Assembly: GCF_040183065.1 (NCBI RefSeq)
Contig: NC_091120.1
Span: 14,029,208 to 14,093,207 of the forward strand
Length of the DNA stretch: 64,000 nucleotides
Origin: Periplaneta americana
Taxonomy: Eukaryota > Arthropoda > Insecta > Blattodea > Blattidae
Direction: 5' to 3'
Shown here: piece by piece, positions 22,417-33,682 of the stretch
Layout: every line of letters starts with the position of its first letter
Numbering within the stretch: the stretch's first letter is position 1
Translations under genes and position numbers: made by a program
Notes under the pieces: model-generated
Seen by the model: the letters and a program-made list of their open reading frames with translations, nothing else
Told to the model about the DNA's origin: nothing
The model's database searches: none

Positions 22417-22660
22417 ACCAGTGGTTCCCAACCGGGCGTGGGGAGGATTTTGAGGATTTTAGGAGAGAAATTGTAGGCCTACACTGAATGTTGACATGTG
22501 CCGTATTCGCTGAAAGTTGAGTCTTCTTAACTCACTATTTTACTATTCTTTTCACTTTTATTTCTTCAATTTACTGCGATAACCTTTACTATTTTCATTT
22601 TCTCGGGGCTACTAGTGGATCATTTGTGGTACACCGGTTGAAAATGGCTTAACTAACAAA
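22357..22660. repeat. possible hAT-type MITE pieces
   Basis: CCAGTGGTTCCCAACCGGGC at about 22421-22437 and TTTCTCAATCTCTTTCAACATG at about 22359-22380 resemble hAT MITE termini (CAGTGGTTCYCAACC). The far end near 22640 (CCGGTTGAAAATGGC) is only a weak inverse match. No 8-bp duplication found. Confidence 0.3.
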
Positions 22661-22666
22661 ATCTGA

Positions 22667-22918
22667 GCCACCAGCGTAGCTCAGTCGGTTGAGGCGCTTG
22701 CCTGCCGATCTGGAGTTGCGCTCGGGCACAGGCTCGATTCCCGCTTGGGCTGATTACCTGGTTGAGATTATTTTCGAGGATTTCCTTAACCGTAAGACGA
22801 ATGTCAGGTAATCTATGTGGAATCCTCGGCCTCATCTCACCAAATACCATCTCGCTATCACAAATCCCATTGACGCTAAATAACCCAATAGTTCATACGG
22901 CGTCGTTAAATAACCAAC
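22667..22918 (+). mobile_element. tRNA-derived SINE, family II
   Basis: Head GTAGCTCAGTCGGTTGAGGC (A box) and GGCTCGATTCCC (B box), body GTAATCTATGTGGAATCCTC and a tail of the form GGCGTCGTTAAATAACCAAC. Flanks AAAATCTGAG / AAAATCAGAG look like a one-mismatch target duplication. Confidence 0.85.
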
Positions 22919-22924
22919 TAAAAT

Positions 22925-22990
22925 CAGAGTCACCGGTGTAGCTCAGGCGGTAGCACATTTGTCTCCTGATCCGGAGTTGCGCTCGACCTC
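22925..22990 (+). mobile_element. family II SINE head only
   Basis: GTGTAGCTCAGGCGGTAGCAC through GGAGTTGCGCTCG, then unrelated sequence. It directly follows the previous SINE. Confidence 0.65.
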
Positions 22991-23131
22991 TTCCGTTGGC
23001 GTTATATGTTCCAAACTAAAGGTAGGCTATGGCATAGGAACATGAAATATAGTGGTATATATTATACTCATTTGTTTATAAAGAAATAACAGGAGATGTA
23101 GAAAATACAGTAGGTGCGTGTATCAGCTGAT

Positions 23132-23345
23132 CCGGGGCTGCGCTTGGGCATGGGTTCGATTCTCGTTTCGCTTGTTTACCTGTTTTTTCGAAGTTTTACA
23201 TTACTGTAAGGCGAATGCCAGGTAATCGCACGACGAATCCTCGGCCTTATCTCACTAGATGTCATATTGCTATCACTTATTCCGTCAACGATAAATAACC
23301 TAGTAGTTGATACAGCGTCGATAATTATGTAACCGACTAAAAATT
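23132..23345 (+). mobile_element. family II SINE, 5'-truncated
   Basis: Starts within the head (CTGATCCGGGGCTGCGCTTG), B box GGTTCGATTCTC, body and tail to ACCGACTAAAAA. It overlaps in family coordinates with the fragment at 22925-22990, so it is a separate insertion. Confidence 0.75.
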
Positions 23346-23437
23346 CACTGTCAGACAGACTGTCATTCTGTCAGTGATAGTCATTCTGTCAATAATTGTA
23401 ATATGGGTTGTTAATAATAAATAGTCGTCAATTTGGA

Positions 23438-23602
23438 TCGATGTTATCCGGCTAAAAGGCCGTGGTCTGTTGGCGCTGTTGCTACCATACGTTTCGTCTG
23501 CTGCTACGGGATATCGTGAGTGGTGCCTGCCGTAGCAGCAGACGAAACGTATGGTAGCAACAGCGCCAACAGACCACGGCCCTTTAGTCCGGATAACATC
23601 GA
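23438..23602. repeat. long hairpin: 72-bp arms, 20-bp loop
   Basis: Left arm 23438-23509 and right arm 23530-23602 are inverse complements with only a few differences around CCGGCTAAAAGG / CCGGACTAAAGG. The loop is 23510-23529. Shared core CGTTTCGTCTGCTGCTACGG. It is more GC-rich than its surroundings. It directly precedes the minisatellite. Function unknown; not a known TIR family to me. Confidence 0.9.
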
Positions 23603-23639
23603 TACATATAACGTCGGCCGTGAAAACCTACATTCCAAG

Positions 23640-25575
23640 AATAGTCGTTGTCAATGTCAGTCATGGTTAGTCAAATGTCAGTCTATCCGTATTAGGCAGT
23701 CATTGTCAGACTGTTACTCTGTCGCTGTCAGACAGACTGTTGTTTTGTCATTTCACTGTCAGACTGTAATTCTGTTAGATTACTGTGAGACAGCTGTTAT
23801 TCTGTCAGGTCATTGTAGGACAGACTGTTATTTTGTCAGGTCACTGTCAAAGAAGCTCTTATTCTGCCATTTCACGTCAGGCTGTAATTTTGTTGTCATT
23901 ATGAAATTACTATTATTCTGTCAGGTCATTGTCAGACAGGCTGTTATTCTGTCAGGTCATTGTCAGACAGGCTGTTATTCTGTCGGGTTATTGTCAGACA
24001 GGCTATTATTCTGTCAGGTCATTGTCAGACAGGCTGTTATTCTGTCAGGTCACTCAGACAGGCTATTATTCTTTCAGGTCATTGTCAGACAGGCTGTTAT
24101 TCTTTCAGGTCATTGTCAGACAGGCTGTTATTCTTTCAGGTCATTGTCAGACAGGCTGTTATTCTTTCAGGTCATTGTCAGGCAGGCTGTTATTCTTTCA
24201 GGTCATTGTCAGATAGGCTGTTATTCTTTCAGGTCATTGTCAGATAGGCTGTTATTCTGTCAGGTCACTCAGACAGGCTATTATTCTTTCAGGTCATTGT
24301 CAGACAGGCTATTATTCTTTCAGGTCATTGTCAGACAGGCTGTTATTCTTTCAGGTCATTGTCAGACAGGCTGTTATTCTTTCAGGTCATTGTCAGGCAG
24401 GCTGTTATTCTTTCAGGTTATTGTCAGTCAGGCTGTTATTCTTTCAGGTCATTGTCAGATAGGCTGTTATTCTTTCAGGTCATTGTCAGATAGGCTGTTA
24501 TTCTTTCAGGTCATTGTCAGATAGGCTGTTATTCTTTCAGGTCATTGTCAGACAGGCTGTTATTCTTTCAGGTCATTGTCAGACAGACTGTTATTCTTTC
24601 AGGTCATTGTCAGATAGGCTGTTATTCAGGTCATTGTCAGACAGGCTGTTATTCTTTCAGGTCATTGTCAGATAGGCTGTTATTCTTTCAGGTCATTGTC
24701 AGATAGGCTGTTATTCAGGTCATTGTCAGACAGGCTGTTATTCTTTCAGGTCATTGTCAGACAGGCTGTTTTTCTTTCAGGTCATTGTCAGACAGGCTGT
24801 TATTCTTTCAGGTCATTGTCAGACAGGCTGTTATTCAGGTCATTGTCAGACAGGCTGTTATTCTTTCAGGTCATTGTCAGATAGGCTGTTATTCTTTCAG
24901 GTCATTGTCAGATAGGCTGTTATTCAGGTCATTGTCAGACAGGCTGTTATTCTTTCAGGTCATTGTCAGACAGGCTGTTATTCTTTCAGGTCATTGTCAG
25001 ACAGGCTGTTATTCTTTCAGGTCATTGTCAGACAGGCTGTTATTCTTTCAGGTCATTGTCAGACAGGCTGTTATTCAGGTCATTGTCAGACAGGCTGTTA
25101 TTCAGGTCATTGTCAGACAGGCTGTTATTCTTTCAGGTCATTGTCAGACAGGCTGTTATTCTTTCAGGTCATTGTCAGACAGGCTGTTATTCAGGTCATT
25201 GTCAGACAGGCTGTTATTCAGGTCATTGTCAGACAGGCTGTTATTCTTTCAGGTCATTGTCAGACAGGCTGTTATTCTTTCAGTCATTGCCAGACAGGCT
25301 GTTATTCTTTCAGGTCATTGTCAGATAGGCTGTTATTCAGGTCATTGTCAGACAGGCTGTTATTCTTTCAGGTCATTGTCAGACAGGCTGTTATTCTTTC
25401 AGGTCATTGTCAGACAGGCTGTTATTCTTTCAGGTCATTGCCAGACAGGCTGTTATTCTTTCAGGTCATTGTCAGACAGGCTGTTGTTCTTTCATGTCAT
25501 TGTCAGGCAGGCTGTTATTCTTTCAGGTCATTGTCAGGCAGGCTGCTATTCTTTCAGGTCACTGCCAGCCTGAGT
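23640..25575 (+). repeat. minisatellite, 31-bp unit with 27- and 28-bp variants
   Basis: Degenerate units (GTCAGACAGACTGTT, 23640-23920) lead into a homogeneous array from about 23920 to 25575, roughly 55 units. The full unit is 31 bp (TTATTCTTTCAGGTCATTGT then CAGACAGGCTG). Short units of 27 bp lack TTTC and two of 28 bp read TCACTCAGAC. Since 31 is 1 mod 3 and the unit has no stop in any forward frame, long overlapping frames arise (23520-24524, 24785-25573, 24994-25644). These are by-products, not genes. Confidence 0.95.
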
Positions 25576-26420
25576 GCAGTTCTGTCAGTATCAGTCCTCT
25601 TGACACTGTTCTATAGCCATCCTGCTTATTATTGTCATTATTAGAGAGGTTGTCAATCTCTGAATTTTTTAAAAATCATTGTTAATATTAGACAGTCATT
25701 TTGTCTGTTTCTGCCAGACAATTACTGCTAATTATTCTCTTAATATCGGTCATTAATTCATTATTATCGTGTAACTTTACTCATTGTGTTAATCAACGTC
25801 TTGAATATTAGAAACTAACTTTTTCAGAAATATGTCGAAAATGTTCTCATTGCCACAGATCCTCGTCGGTGAATGTACCGGTACATTGTATAATAAACAA
25901 ATAAAAAGTGGATCGCACGCACAATATTTTATTGCACAGTACTAAGAAAAACTTGGCTATCTCCTACTGAGAGGAAAATGCAGCCGTAAGTGTGAGAAAG
26001 CATTACGTGGAAACCAGCAAGAAAACGTGCTGGTGATCACTGATCAGTGTGCATCATCAAGGAACAGGGATTTATGAGAGGTGTACGTCTTGAGAAACCG
26101 GTTGTTGGAGGGTGACCTCTTCGTAACGTGCGGCGGCGGTTGAACAAGCAGCGCATTTGTAGTTATAGTACGGGTGCTGCGCCTGGGATGGAAATGGCTT
26201 AACAAGTGGGAAATCATTGACTTGATTTGTCGCTTTTGTAAGCTTATCTCCACGTTCGTGTTCTGCAGCGCTTCATTATAGATTTTATGGTTGATGCGAG
26301 AACGAAAGAAACTTGTGCAATGCGTATGTAGAAACTTCGTGTCTGATTTAAATTACATGAACTATTTAAGATATAATTGTCTCTTATGATATAATGATAT
26401 GTAAAAATAACGCAGTAATA
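25576..26420. other. unassigned DNA after the minisatellite
   Basis: Degenerate TGTCAGT-like remnants reach about 25740. No gene recognised up to the LINE at 26430. Confidence 0.4.
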
Positions 26421-26429
26421 TTTTCGCAT

Positions 26430-27168
26430 GTTACCAGGTTCACACAAGGAGATGCACCATCACCTTTACTTTTTAACTTCGCTCTAGAATATGCCATTAG
26501 GAAAGTTCAGGATAACAGAGAGGGTTTGGAATTGAACGGGTTACATCAGCTTCTTGTCTATGCGGATCACGTGAATATGTTAGGAGAAAATCCACAAACG
26601 ATTAGGGAAAACACGGGAATTTTACTTGAAGCAAGTAAAGCGATAGGTTTGGAAGTAAATCTCAAAAAGACTAAGTATATGATTATGTCTCGTGACGAGA
26701 ATATTTTACGAAATGGAAACACAAAAATTGGAAATTTATCCTTCGAAGATGTGGAAAAATTCAAATATCTTGGAGCAACAGTAACAAATATAAATGACAC
26801 TCGGGAGGAAATTAAACGCAGAATATATATGGGAAATGCCTGATATTATTCGATTGAGAAGCTTTTGCCATCTAGTCTGCTGTCAAAAAAATCTGAAAAT
26901 TAGAATTTATGAAACAGTTATATTACCGGTTGTTCTATACGGTTGTGAAACTTGGACTCTCACTTCGAGAGAGGAACAGAGATTAAGGGTGTTTGAGAAT
27001 AAGGTTCTTAGGAAAATATTTGGGGCTAAGAGGGATGAAATTACAGGAGAATGGAGAAAGTTACTTAACGTAGAACTGCACGGATTGTATTCTTCACCTG
27101 ACATAAATAGGAACATTAAATCCAGACGTTTGAGATTGGCAGGACATGTAGCACGTATGGGCGAACTG
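26430..27168 (+). mobile_element. RTE-type LINE fragment, frameshifted
   Basis: Two open pieces: 26394-26843 ([20 protein letters not shown], the RT motif [13 protein letters not shown] with changes; [10 protein letters not shown], where the catalytic box YADDV has become YADHV) and 26794-27321 ([29 protein letters not shown], ending in RLRLAGHVARMGE). The third catalytic residue is thus mutated and there is a frameshift near 26840. The 3' end is cut at about 27168, before the GRPRRRW block; the frame then runs on into unrelated DNA. Confidence 0.85.
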
Positions 27169-27310
27169 CCAGTACCTCATAAAATATCGTCACTAGGGAA
27201 CGGATTTCTAGTTCCTACCGATTTTGTTTGCTACGTCGTAGATGGATGTTATTCAGATATCTCTACCTTTTATGTACCCAGGGTCCCCCTATTAAAATTC
27301 TCTAGGACCT

Positions 27311-27989
27311 TAAATGCCTAAACCAGTAAATGCCTAAAACCAATTTTTGTGGCTCAAAAGTGCCTTTTTAGTATTTTGCGTATACGGTATTTAAAATAAA
27401 AATACTGGTAGGCCTACTAAAAATGCCAAGAAAACTAAAAAAAAAAAAAGAAAAAATGATTTTTAAATTGTAAAAAAATAAAAAGAAAGACGAAATTGTT
27501 ACAAACACTGGTCTGGCAAGTTCGTTCCGTATCTGTCTTAGAAGGGGAGGGAAGATGATTTTACCTAATTTTTTGGAACCGAAGTTCGTTTCTTAAAGTC
27601 CATCTAACATAAAAGGGGTGGTAGTTCAGATTAGGAGAGAGCTTACAGATTAGTTTTCGTGTCATTTGATTCCATTGTGCGAAATGAAACTGACCAATCA
27701 GCAATCAGTATCTTTCCTGATAGAATTTGAGTCTTCAGCTCAGTAGCATTCATTGCCAGCACCGTTTGTTTGTACTTAAATTCCACCTCAAATTGAATAT
27801 TTACTAAAATTAAAATTAGGAATAAATTGTTAATTTTAGTCCTAAAAGTCCTAAATTGGATTTTATGAAGTCCTAAATCTCTCTTTTTTTTTTAGCGCCC
27901 ATAAATCCGTTTATCACTGTGTCTCTTCTAGTTTTATTGCGTAGTGTCCTTTGAATACTTCCAAATTTTGCAGGTTTATTTTGTAAGAC
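27311..27989. other. possible hAT end fragments with GCCTA-type subterminal repeats
   Basis: AAATGCCTAAACCAGTAAATGCCTAAA near 27311-27335 and TCCTAAAAGTCCTAAATTGG near 27840-27858 resemble the subterminal GCCTA motifs of the hAT relic at 36170-36940. No coding recognised between them; an A-run lies near 27429. Confidence 0.3.
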
Positions 27990-28390
27990 TTATTCTTGCC
28001 CAAAGGTTACAAGAAACCCAAGTGATTGAAACTACTGTACTTGCTCTGTTGTGTTACCGAACCTGACTGGCTGTTTGCCTTCAAAAGCCATAATTTTAGA
28101 TTTTTGTGTTGATATTTCCAAGTAATTTCTTGTAGCTGTACCACTGCTCGTTGATCATATTCCGAAGTTGAGAGGATGACTTCATCGTCAGCAAATAAAA
28201 CTTTTAATAAAACTATTTGTCCCAATATACAGTTTCTACTTATTGTCTTTATCATTGGCTTATAGTAGCGTCCATGTAAATATAAGAAATAATAATTGGA
28301 GATATTGGACATTCGTCACGTACTCCTCGATTTATTTTTCAGGAAAACTGGAAATCTATATCTATTTCCTCAAAAATTTTGAAATCTACT
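27990..28390 (-). pseudogene. LINE RT fragment with FADD box
   Basis: Minus-strand frame 28007-28312 contains VLFADDEVILSTSEYD, the catalytic box, followed by VVQLQEITWKYQHKNLKL. Just upstream in another frame is GVRDECPISPIIISYIY (motif G-x-R-Q-G-C-P-x-S-P with changes). A short, dead piece of a LINE distinct from the RTE copies. Confidence 0.6.
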
Positions 28391-28970
28391 GTATATTTTT
28401 GTAGTCTCTCAATACTTTATGTACAATATATTCTTCACGAGAAATTAATAAAAAAGTTTGTATTTTATACTGTTTTAATAAGTGGTATGTTTAATTTATC
28501 ATTATAAAATTATGTGGCACGAGAAGATTGTGTACAGCTTTTATGACATCGTTTGTATTGTGGAAGATTTCACTCATCGTAATGCGTATTGAAAAGTGTT
28601 TCTGGGCTCTGGATAATAGGCCACTGTGCTATTTTTGGAATGCTGGCGGCAGAGGTGCTAGCTGAAAAGAATAACTGAACATTTAATTTCATGGTCAAAT
28701 CGCTTCATTGTTTGGCAAGCTTCTATGCATGCATTTATTTGTGCATGTCGATAAATGGTTTTCATGTGGAGAATGACCCAGAAACATATTGCCATGTGTA
28801 ATAAAACTTCCCTTAGCGGACATCTATTAATAGCGGACACCTCCTTACTATAAAGCTACTTTAAATTCCTCTGCATATTCCGACTTACACAGGGTATTGC
28901 GGGAAAATACTTTTTTACTATCGAGTATTTTGAATAAGAAACGCGTAGAATATATATAGCATAACATTTT
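28391..28970. other. unassigned DNA
   Basis: No gene or repeat recognised. Confidence 0.3.
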
Positions 28971-28972
28971 CG

Positions 28973-30007
28973 ATTAATTAAAATGTGTCTCAGTGAAACG
29001 TACAGCAGAGTTCGTATAGGTCAGTTTCTGTCAGATGCGTTTCCAATTCACTGCTGGGCTAAAGCAAGGAGATGCACTATCACCTTTACTTTTTAACTTC
29101 GCTCTAGAGTATGCCATTAGGAAAGTTCAGGATAACAGGGAGGGTTTGGAATTGAACGGGTTACATCAGCTGCTTGTCTATGCGGATGACGTGAATATGT
29201 TAGGAGAAAATCCACAAACGATTAGGGAAAACACGGGAATTTTACTGGAAGCAAGTAAAGAGTTAGGTTTGGAAGTAAATCCCGAAAATACAAAGTATAT
29301 GATTATGTCTCGTGACCAGAATATTGTACGAAATGGAAATATAAAAATTGGAAATTTATCTTTTGAAGAGGTGGAGAAGTTCAAATATCTTGGAGCAACA
29401 GTAACAAATATAAATGATACTCGGGAGGAAATTAAACACAGAATAAATATGGGAAATGCCTGTTATTATTCGGTTGAGAAACTTTTATCATCCAGTCTGC
29501 TGTCAAAAAATCTGAAAGTTAGAATTTATAAAACAGTTCTATTACCGGTTGTTCTTTATGGTTGTGAAACTTGGACTCTCACTTTGAGAGAGGAGCATAG
29601 GTTAAGGGTGTTTGAGAATAAGGTACTTAGGAAAATATTTGGGGCTAAGAGGGATGAAGTTACAGGAGAATGCAGAAAGTTACACAACACAGAACTGCAC
29701 GCATTGTATTCTTCACCTGACATAATTAGGAACATTAAATCCAGACGTTTCAGATGGGCAGGGCATGTAGCACGTATTGGCGAATCCGGAAATGGATATA
29801 GAGTGTTAGTTGGGAGGCCGGAGGGAAAAAGACCTTTGGGGAGGCCGAAACGTAGATGGGAAGATAATATTAAAATGGATTTGAGGGAGGTGGGATATGA
29901 GACTGGATTAATCTTGCTCAGGATAGGGACCGATGGCGGGCTTGTGTGAGGGTGGCAATGAACCTCCGGGTTCCTTAAAAGCCAGTAAGTAAATAAGTAA
30001 GTAAGTA
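28973..30007 (+). mobile_element. RTE-type LINE, 3' half, best-preserved RT frame
   Basis: 5'-truncated copy starting at ATTAATTAAAATGTGTCTCA and ending in AAAGCCAGTAAGTAAATAAG, the (TAAG)n-type tail. It carries the longest RT frame of the window (next entry). Confidence 0.9.
29035..29949 (+). pseudogene. RTE-type reverse transcriptase, C-terminal 304 codons
   Basis: [20 protein letters not shown] (palm motif), [16 protein letters not shown] with intact catalytic [24 protein letters not shown] (thumb), [61 protein letters not shown]. Near the end a deletion replaces DDRDWINLAQ with TGLILLRIG, so the normal MNLRVP end is lost to a frameshift. The endonuclease and fingers are missing, and the ATG at 29035 is internal to the original protein. 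Confidence 0.9.
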
Positions 30008-30129
30008 TAACATTTTCTGAGTAGCGACATACGGAAATACGTTACCCTCTTAGTTCACAGTCTCTCACTTCTTATAACAGGTATACTGTGAAACTGTAGT
30101 ATCCGATCTAGATAGCCAATATTTCCTAA

Positions 30130-30355
30130 CAGCCACCATCGTAGCTCAGTCGGCTGAGAGGCTTGCCTCCCGATCCGGGGTTGCGCTCGGGCTGATTACC
30201 TGGTTGGGTTTTTTCCCCAGCTGTAAGGCGAATGTCAGGTAATCTATGGCGAATCCTCGGCCTTATCTCGCCAAATAACACCTCGCTACTACCAATCCCA
30301 TCGACACTAAATAACTTAATAGTTCATACAGCGTCGTTAAATAACCAACTAAAAA
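30130..30355 (+). mobile_element. tRNA-derived SINE, family II
   Basis: GTAGCTCAGTCGGCTGAGAG head. Part of the B-box region is deleted (GCGCTCGGGCTGATTACC). Body and tail as at 22667-22918. Target duplication ATTTCCTAA at 30121-30129 and 30356-30364. Confidence 0.9.
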
Positions 30356-30395
30356 ATTTCCTAATGCAGGAACAGAAAAAAACCGCCACTATACA

Positions 30396-30928
30396 TGTAT
30401 GTGTGTGTGTCTAATGCCTACCCACTTCACTTCGTGTGATTCGGGTTCCGCATACTGCGGATAGATGGCAGGACTGTGACCCATTTTCAAATTACACACC
30501 ACTTCGGCGGGCCACGTTATGCAAGATGTGTATCTGTGAAGAGTTATGTGTAGGGTGAGTGTAAGTGTAGTGTAGGGAATGGGTGAGGATGATGATGGTG
30601 AGGAAGGGAGAAGGGGAAGTCCGGTGCCGGCACGTAGCCTACTCCTGTCGAATAGCACCAAAGGGGCCGCCAGGCTTAACGTCCCCATCCGACGGACGAA
30701 TCACTATCAACAGTGGCATATGCTTTCCCTTCATATCCACTGCGGAGAGATTTGGGATTTAAGCCAGGCATATTGGTGGACAATTTAGCGATTAAAAGTT
30801 GTGCACTTTCATGTCTCCTAGTCCCAAGGTAGAAATTTTACCAGAAAATTTCTGGCCCCGCCGGGAATCAAACCCGGGTCGGCTAGTCTGGAGGCAGACA
30901 CGTTACCACAGAGCTAACTCGGCGGACT
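30396..30928 (-). mobile_element. tRNA-derived SINE, family IV
   Basis: Head at right on the minus strand: CCGAGTTAGCTCTGTGGTAA (A box) and GGGTTTGATTCCC (B box, 30868-30880). The tail at left is a TG simple repeat (30399-30410). Target duplication CCACTATACA at 30386-30395 and 30929-30938. Matches 2184-2736. Confidence 0.85.
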
Positions 30929-31139
30929 CCACTATACACATTCATGTGACAAATTGTCAGAACGTTATTTGACTTTAATTAAATTCTGAACATACTTACG
31001 CACACACTATTCAATTCATATTTTATATCCAAAAATGTTAGAATTATAAACAAAAAGTATAAAAAATCTTGGTACCTATATCATCGAGTAAAATAAATAA
31101 ATAAGTGCTTTTCAGCTTTATTTATTTGTACTCGCTTTA

Positions 31140-31358
31140 ACTTATAGGTCGTATCGCGACTGTCTGCAGTTTACCGTGGGGAATATTTGTTGCTCTTGTA
31201 CTGCGGCTATTATTTCGTGGTAATTGGGTCCAATCCGACATTCGCGTTTATTTAACCGGAAATAAGTTCTATTATTCAGTCGAGGAATACCACGGGAATC
31301 GAATCCGCGTCCTACCGAATGCGAGTCCAATGCTTTACCACTGAGCCATTTCGCTGAG
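31140..31358 (-). mobile_element. tRNA-derived SINE, family VI
   Basis: The minus strand has AAATGGCTCAGTGGTAAAGC (A box) and GGATTCGATTCCC (B box) spanning 31286-31358, followed by a non-tRNA body to about 31140. Boundaries are approximate. Confidence 0.6.
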
Positions 31359-31528
31359 TTAAAAAAGGTGTGCTGTGGTGTTGAATGTTGCACAGTTAAA
31401 ATTACATAATGTATCTCATGATTCGTATAAGCCCTAACAAATTGGAGTAGATCAAAGTATTTACATTTCTTCTGGCTTTTTCAACGACTCCCCGAAATTT
31501 GTCGTGGGAAATTTGGCTCTGTTTTGTA

Positions 31529-31810
31529 CAGATGCCTCAAACTAGGAAGCTGCCTGGAGAGGGGTAGTAGTAGAGCTAACGGAGGGGGCCCACCTAGGCT
31601 CCGATACCCAGGTATAGTCATATTATTTGAAAAGTTGACCTCTTGACAATGTATTCAAGATGTACCTTCCCTATGCAGCATTCTCAACTGTTATTAGAAC
31701 TGAGCTCTACCGTTCTAGTCCACAGTGCACAGTAGTAAGCGGCCAGTGGTAGGGGAGAAGTGCTCTGTGCGCCTGCGCGAACGAGACAGCTTGCTAGTTT
31801 GAGGCATCTG
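31529..31810. mobile_element. MITE (282 bp), TA target
   Basis: Inverted ends CAGATGCCTCAAACTAGGAA and CAGATGCCTCAAACTAGCAA (one mismatch), extending to about 26 bp, with TA at 31527-31528 and 31811-31812. No coding capacity; Tc1/mariner-like MITE. Confidence 0.85.
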
Positions 31811-31961
31811 TATGTTCCTAATGTTTTTATACACGCTATCGAAGTTTGTATTGTCGTGTATGGTCATAATAAGCTTTCTACATGTGGTTGGACTACTGTG
31901 ACTTGTGATCAGCACGACGCCGAACCTCCACGTACGATGAAGGTAAAATTATCCTTATTAC

Positions 31962-33105
31962 TATACTTCGTGGAATTGCCACGAGAATCGCAAGGTTTAC
32001 TGCGCTCGCGGTATAGACTGTATGAGAAGGGGCGTGCAACGGATGGAGTATGCCTCTGATGTAAACACTGAGCAGTATACTGCGGTTACAATGAAATCTG
32101 TATCCTGCATTCAAGAAATATAATGAATGATCATTGAAGTAGCAAATGTCTAAACATGTAAATACACAATTATTATATAGTGAGATATATCAACTCTTAA
32201 AATTTAATGTAAGATACTCACATCATCCTTGAATATGTGCATTGCGGTGAAGAGTTACGTACATTTTGAGCGACTGCTAAGTAACCTCCTCCGATGGTCA
32301 CTTAAAGAGTTTTTATTTTGGGAAAATGTATGTTCAACATCACACGATGTAATACGTACATATTTGGAGAACGGAAAGTCACTACTTTTTAGTACACCAA
32401 CTTCAGACGTCTTGTCGTGACCTGATGGTACATCATTTATAATACGAAGTTGTGAATAGGCAGAATTTTAGCAATGTTTCTCAACTTACATTTCACTTTT
32501 TCTGAAATTAGTGAATTGTTATTTTGGATAACGGTTTGTGATACTTTATCCACTATATTAAGGCTTGTGAGAGTTGTAGTTTAGACGATTCTAACAGATG
32601 ATGCTTTTGGACACGATTTTAAAATTAGAATCAATGAACAGAATATCTTCCAATAGCTGTTCAGAAGGCAATGATTTTACAGCTGCAACAGCGGAACTGT
32701 CTGTGCTATCCAATGTATCAATTATCTCCATTATTTTGCCGTAATATTCTGCATAATAATTAACAGTACCCAATCACGTTTTCCAACGGGTCAAGACTGG
32801 CTGCGGGGGTAAGGGTATTCCAGGGGCAATTGTTTGGAACAGCAGCACTCTCATTGTAGTATGTTTGATTGAATTCTTGTCTGCACTGAACAAATGTTAA
32901 ACTTTGACTATTCCAACCACAGTAATGCAAAAACAAGTGCTTACGTAGGTATACATTAGCTGCAGCTGCTGTATCTATTTGGACCGGTCACAACTCTTAA
33001 CATGAACTGCTTATAGTACGAGACCGGGCGGTCGCTCACCTCCTCTATACTACCGTACATCGGCAACCTGATTGCATGCTGCGTGTGGTAATTCAACGAA
33101 GTCTA
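31962..33105 (-). mobile_element. hAT-family derivative, copy 1 (1144 bp)
   Basis: Inverted ends TATACTTCGTGGAATTGCCA and TAGACTTCGTTGAATTACCA, with a perfect 8-bp target duplication CTTATTAC (31954-31961, 33106-33113), the hAT hallmark. Inside, on the minus strand, is the C-terminal third of a transposase (open piece 32591-32773: YYAEYYGKIMEIIDTLDSTD). The same 1144-bp element in opposite orientation is at 38251-39394. Confidence 0.9.
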
Positions 33106-33113
33106 CTTATTAC

Positions 33114-33504
33114 AGACCATAGGGCAGCAGGAGGTTGAATCTTCTGCACACAGGCAATTAGTAGTTCGGATGTCAGTCCTATACTGTATGTTTACTCTCT
33201 CTACCCCCAAGGAAATATCCCTAGTAGGCTACTGATTTCTTTTCGAGATTGAGTGAACCCTAGGGACATAGTTGGGCCAGAAGGATTAGATAAATGAAAA
33301 AAATCCATGACCCATTGGAAGTCAAACCTTCAGCCTTCCGGCTTGCAGCTCAAACGTCGTAATCACGAAGCTACTGCGCACTCCCTACACATTATAATAT
33401 TTTCAGCTTTAATCTCGAGTGGGATTTAATTGACTATTACGTGAATAGAAGGAAGTATACAAAGATTAGAATAAATAAAGTTCTCTAATAAAATAAACTA
33501 TTAA
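33114..33504 (-). other. flank with a tRNA-like SINE head
   Basis: On the minus strand 33308-33385 has a tRNA-like order: GCAGTAGCTTCGTGATTACG (A-box region), CAAGCCGGAAGGC, GGTTTGACTTCC (B box). Possibly a SINE remnant; no body identified. The rest is unassigned. Confidence 0.4.
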
Positions 33505-33682
33505 GGGTGCTATTCATAGACATTTCGCTAGCCTCGCTACGAGCATGCTAAACTAGCCCCGACTTTGCCAGAGCAGGGACGAATTATTCATATCGCTAAC
33601 ATTGGTTTATGAATATGAAAAACGTTAGTTTCGCTGATCATCCACCGGAAGCCCGCGCTAAGAATGTCTATGAATACGGCCC
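33505..33682. mobile_element. MITE (178 bp), TTAA-like target
   Basis: Left end GGGTGCTATTCATAGACATT, right end reversed GGGCCGTATTCATAGACATT (3 mismatches), with TTAA at the left border and TAAT at the right. Non-coding. Confidence 0.7.

Noticed and set aside
23520..24524. 334-codon open frame and further frames of 262 and 216 codons in the 24-25 kb region
   Set aside because: They are translations of the 31-bp minisatellite in rotating phase; all three forward frames are open, and the start lies in the hairpin arm. No domain and no splice context.
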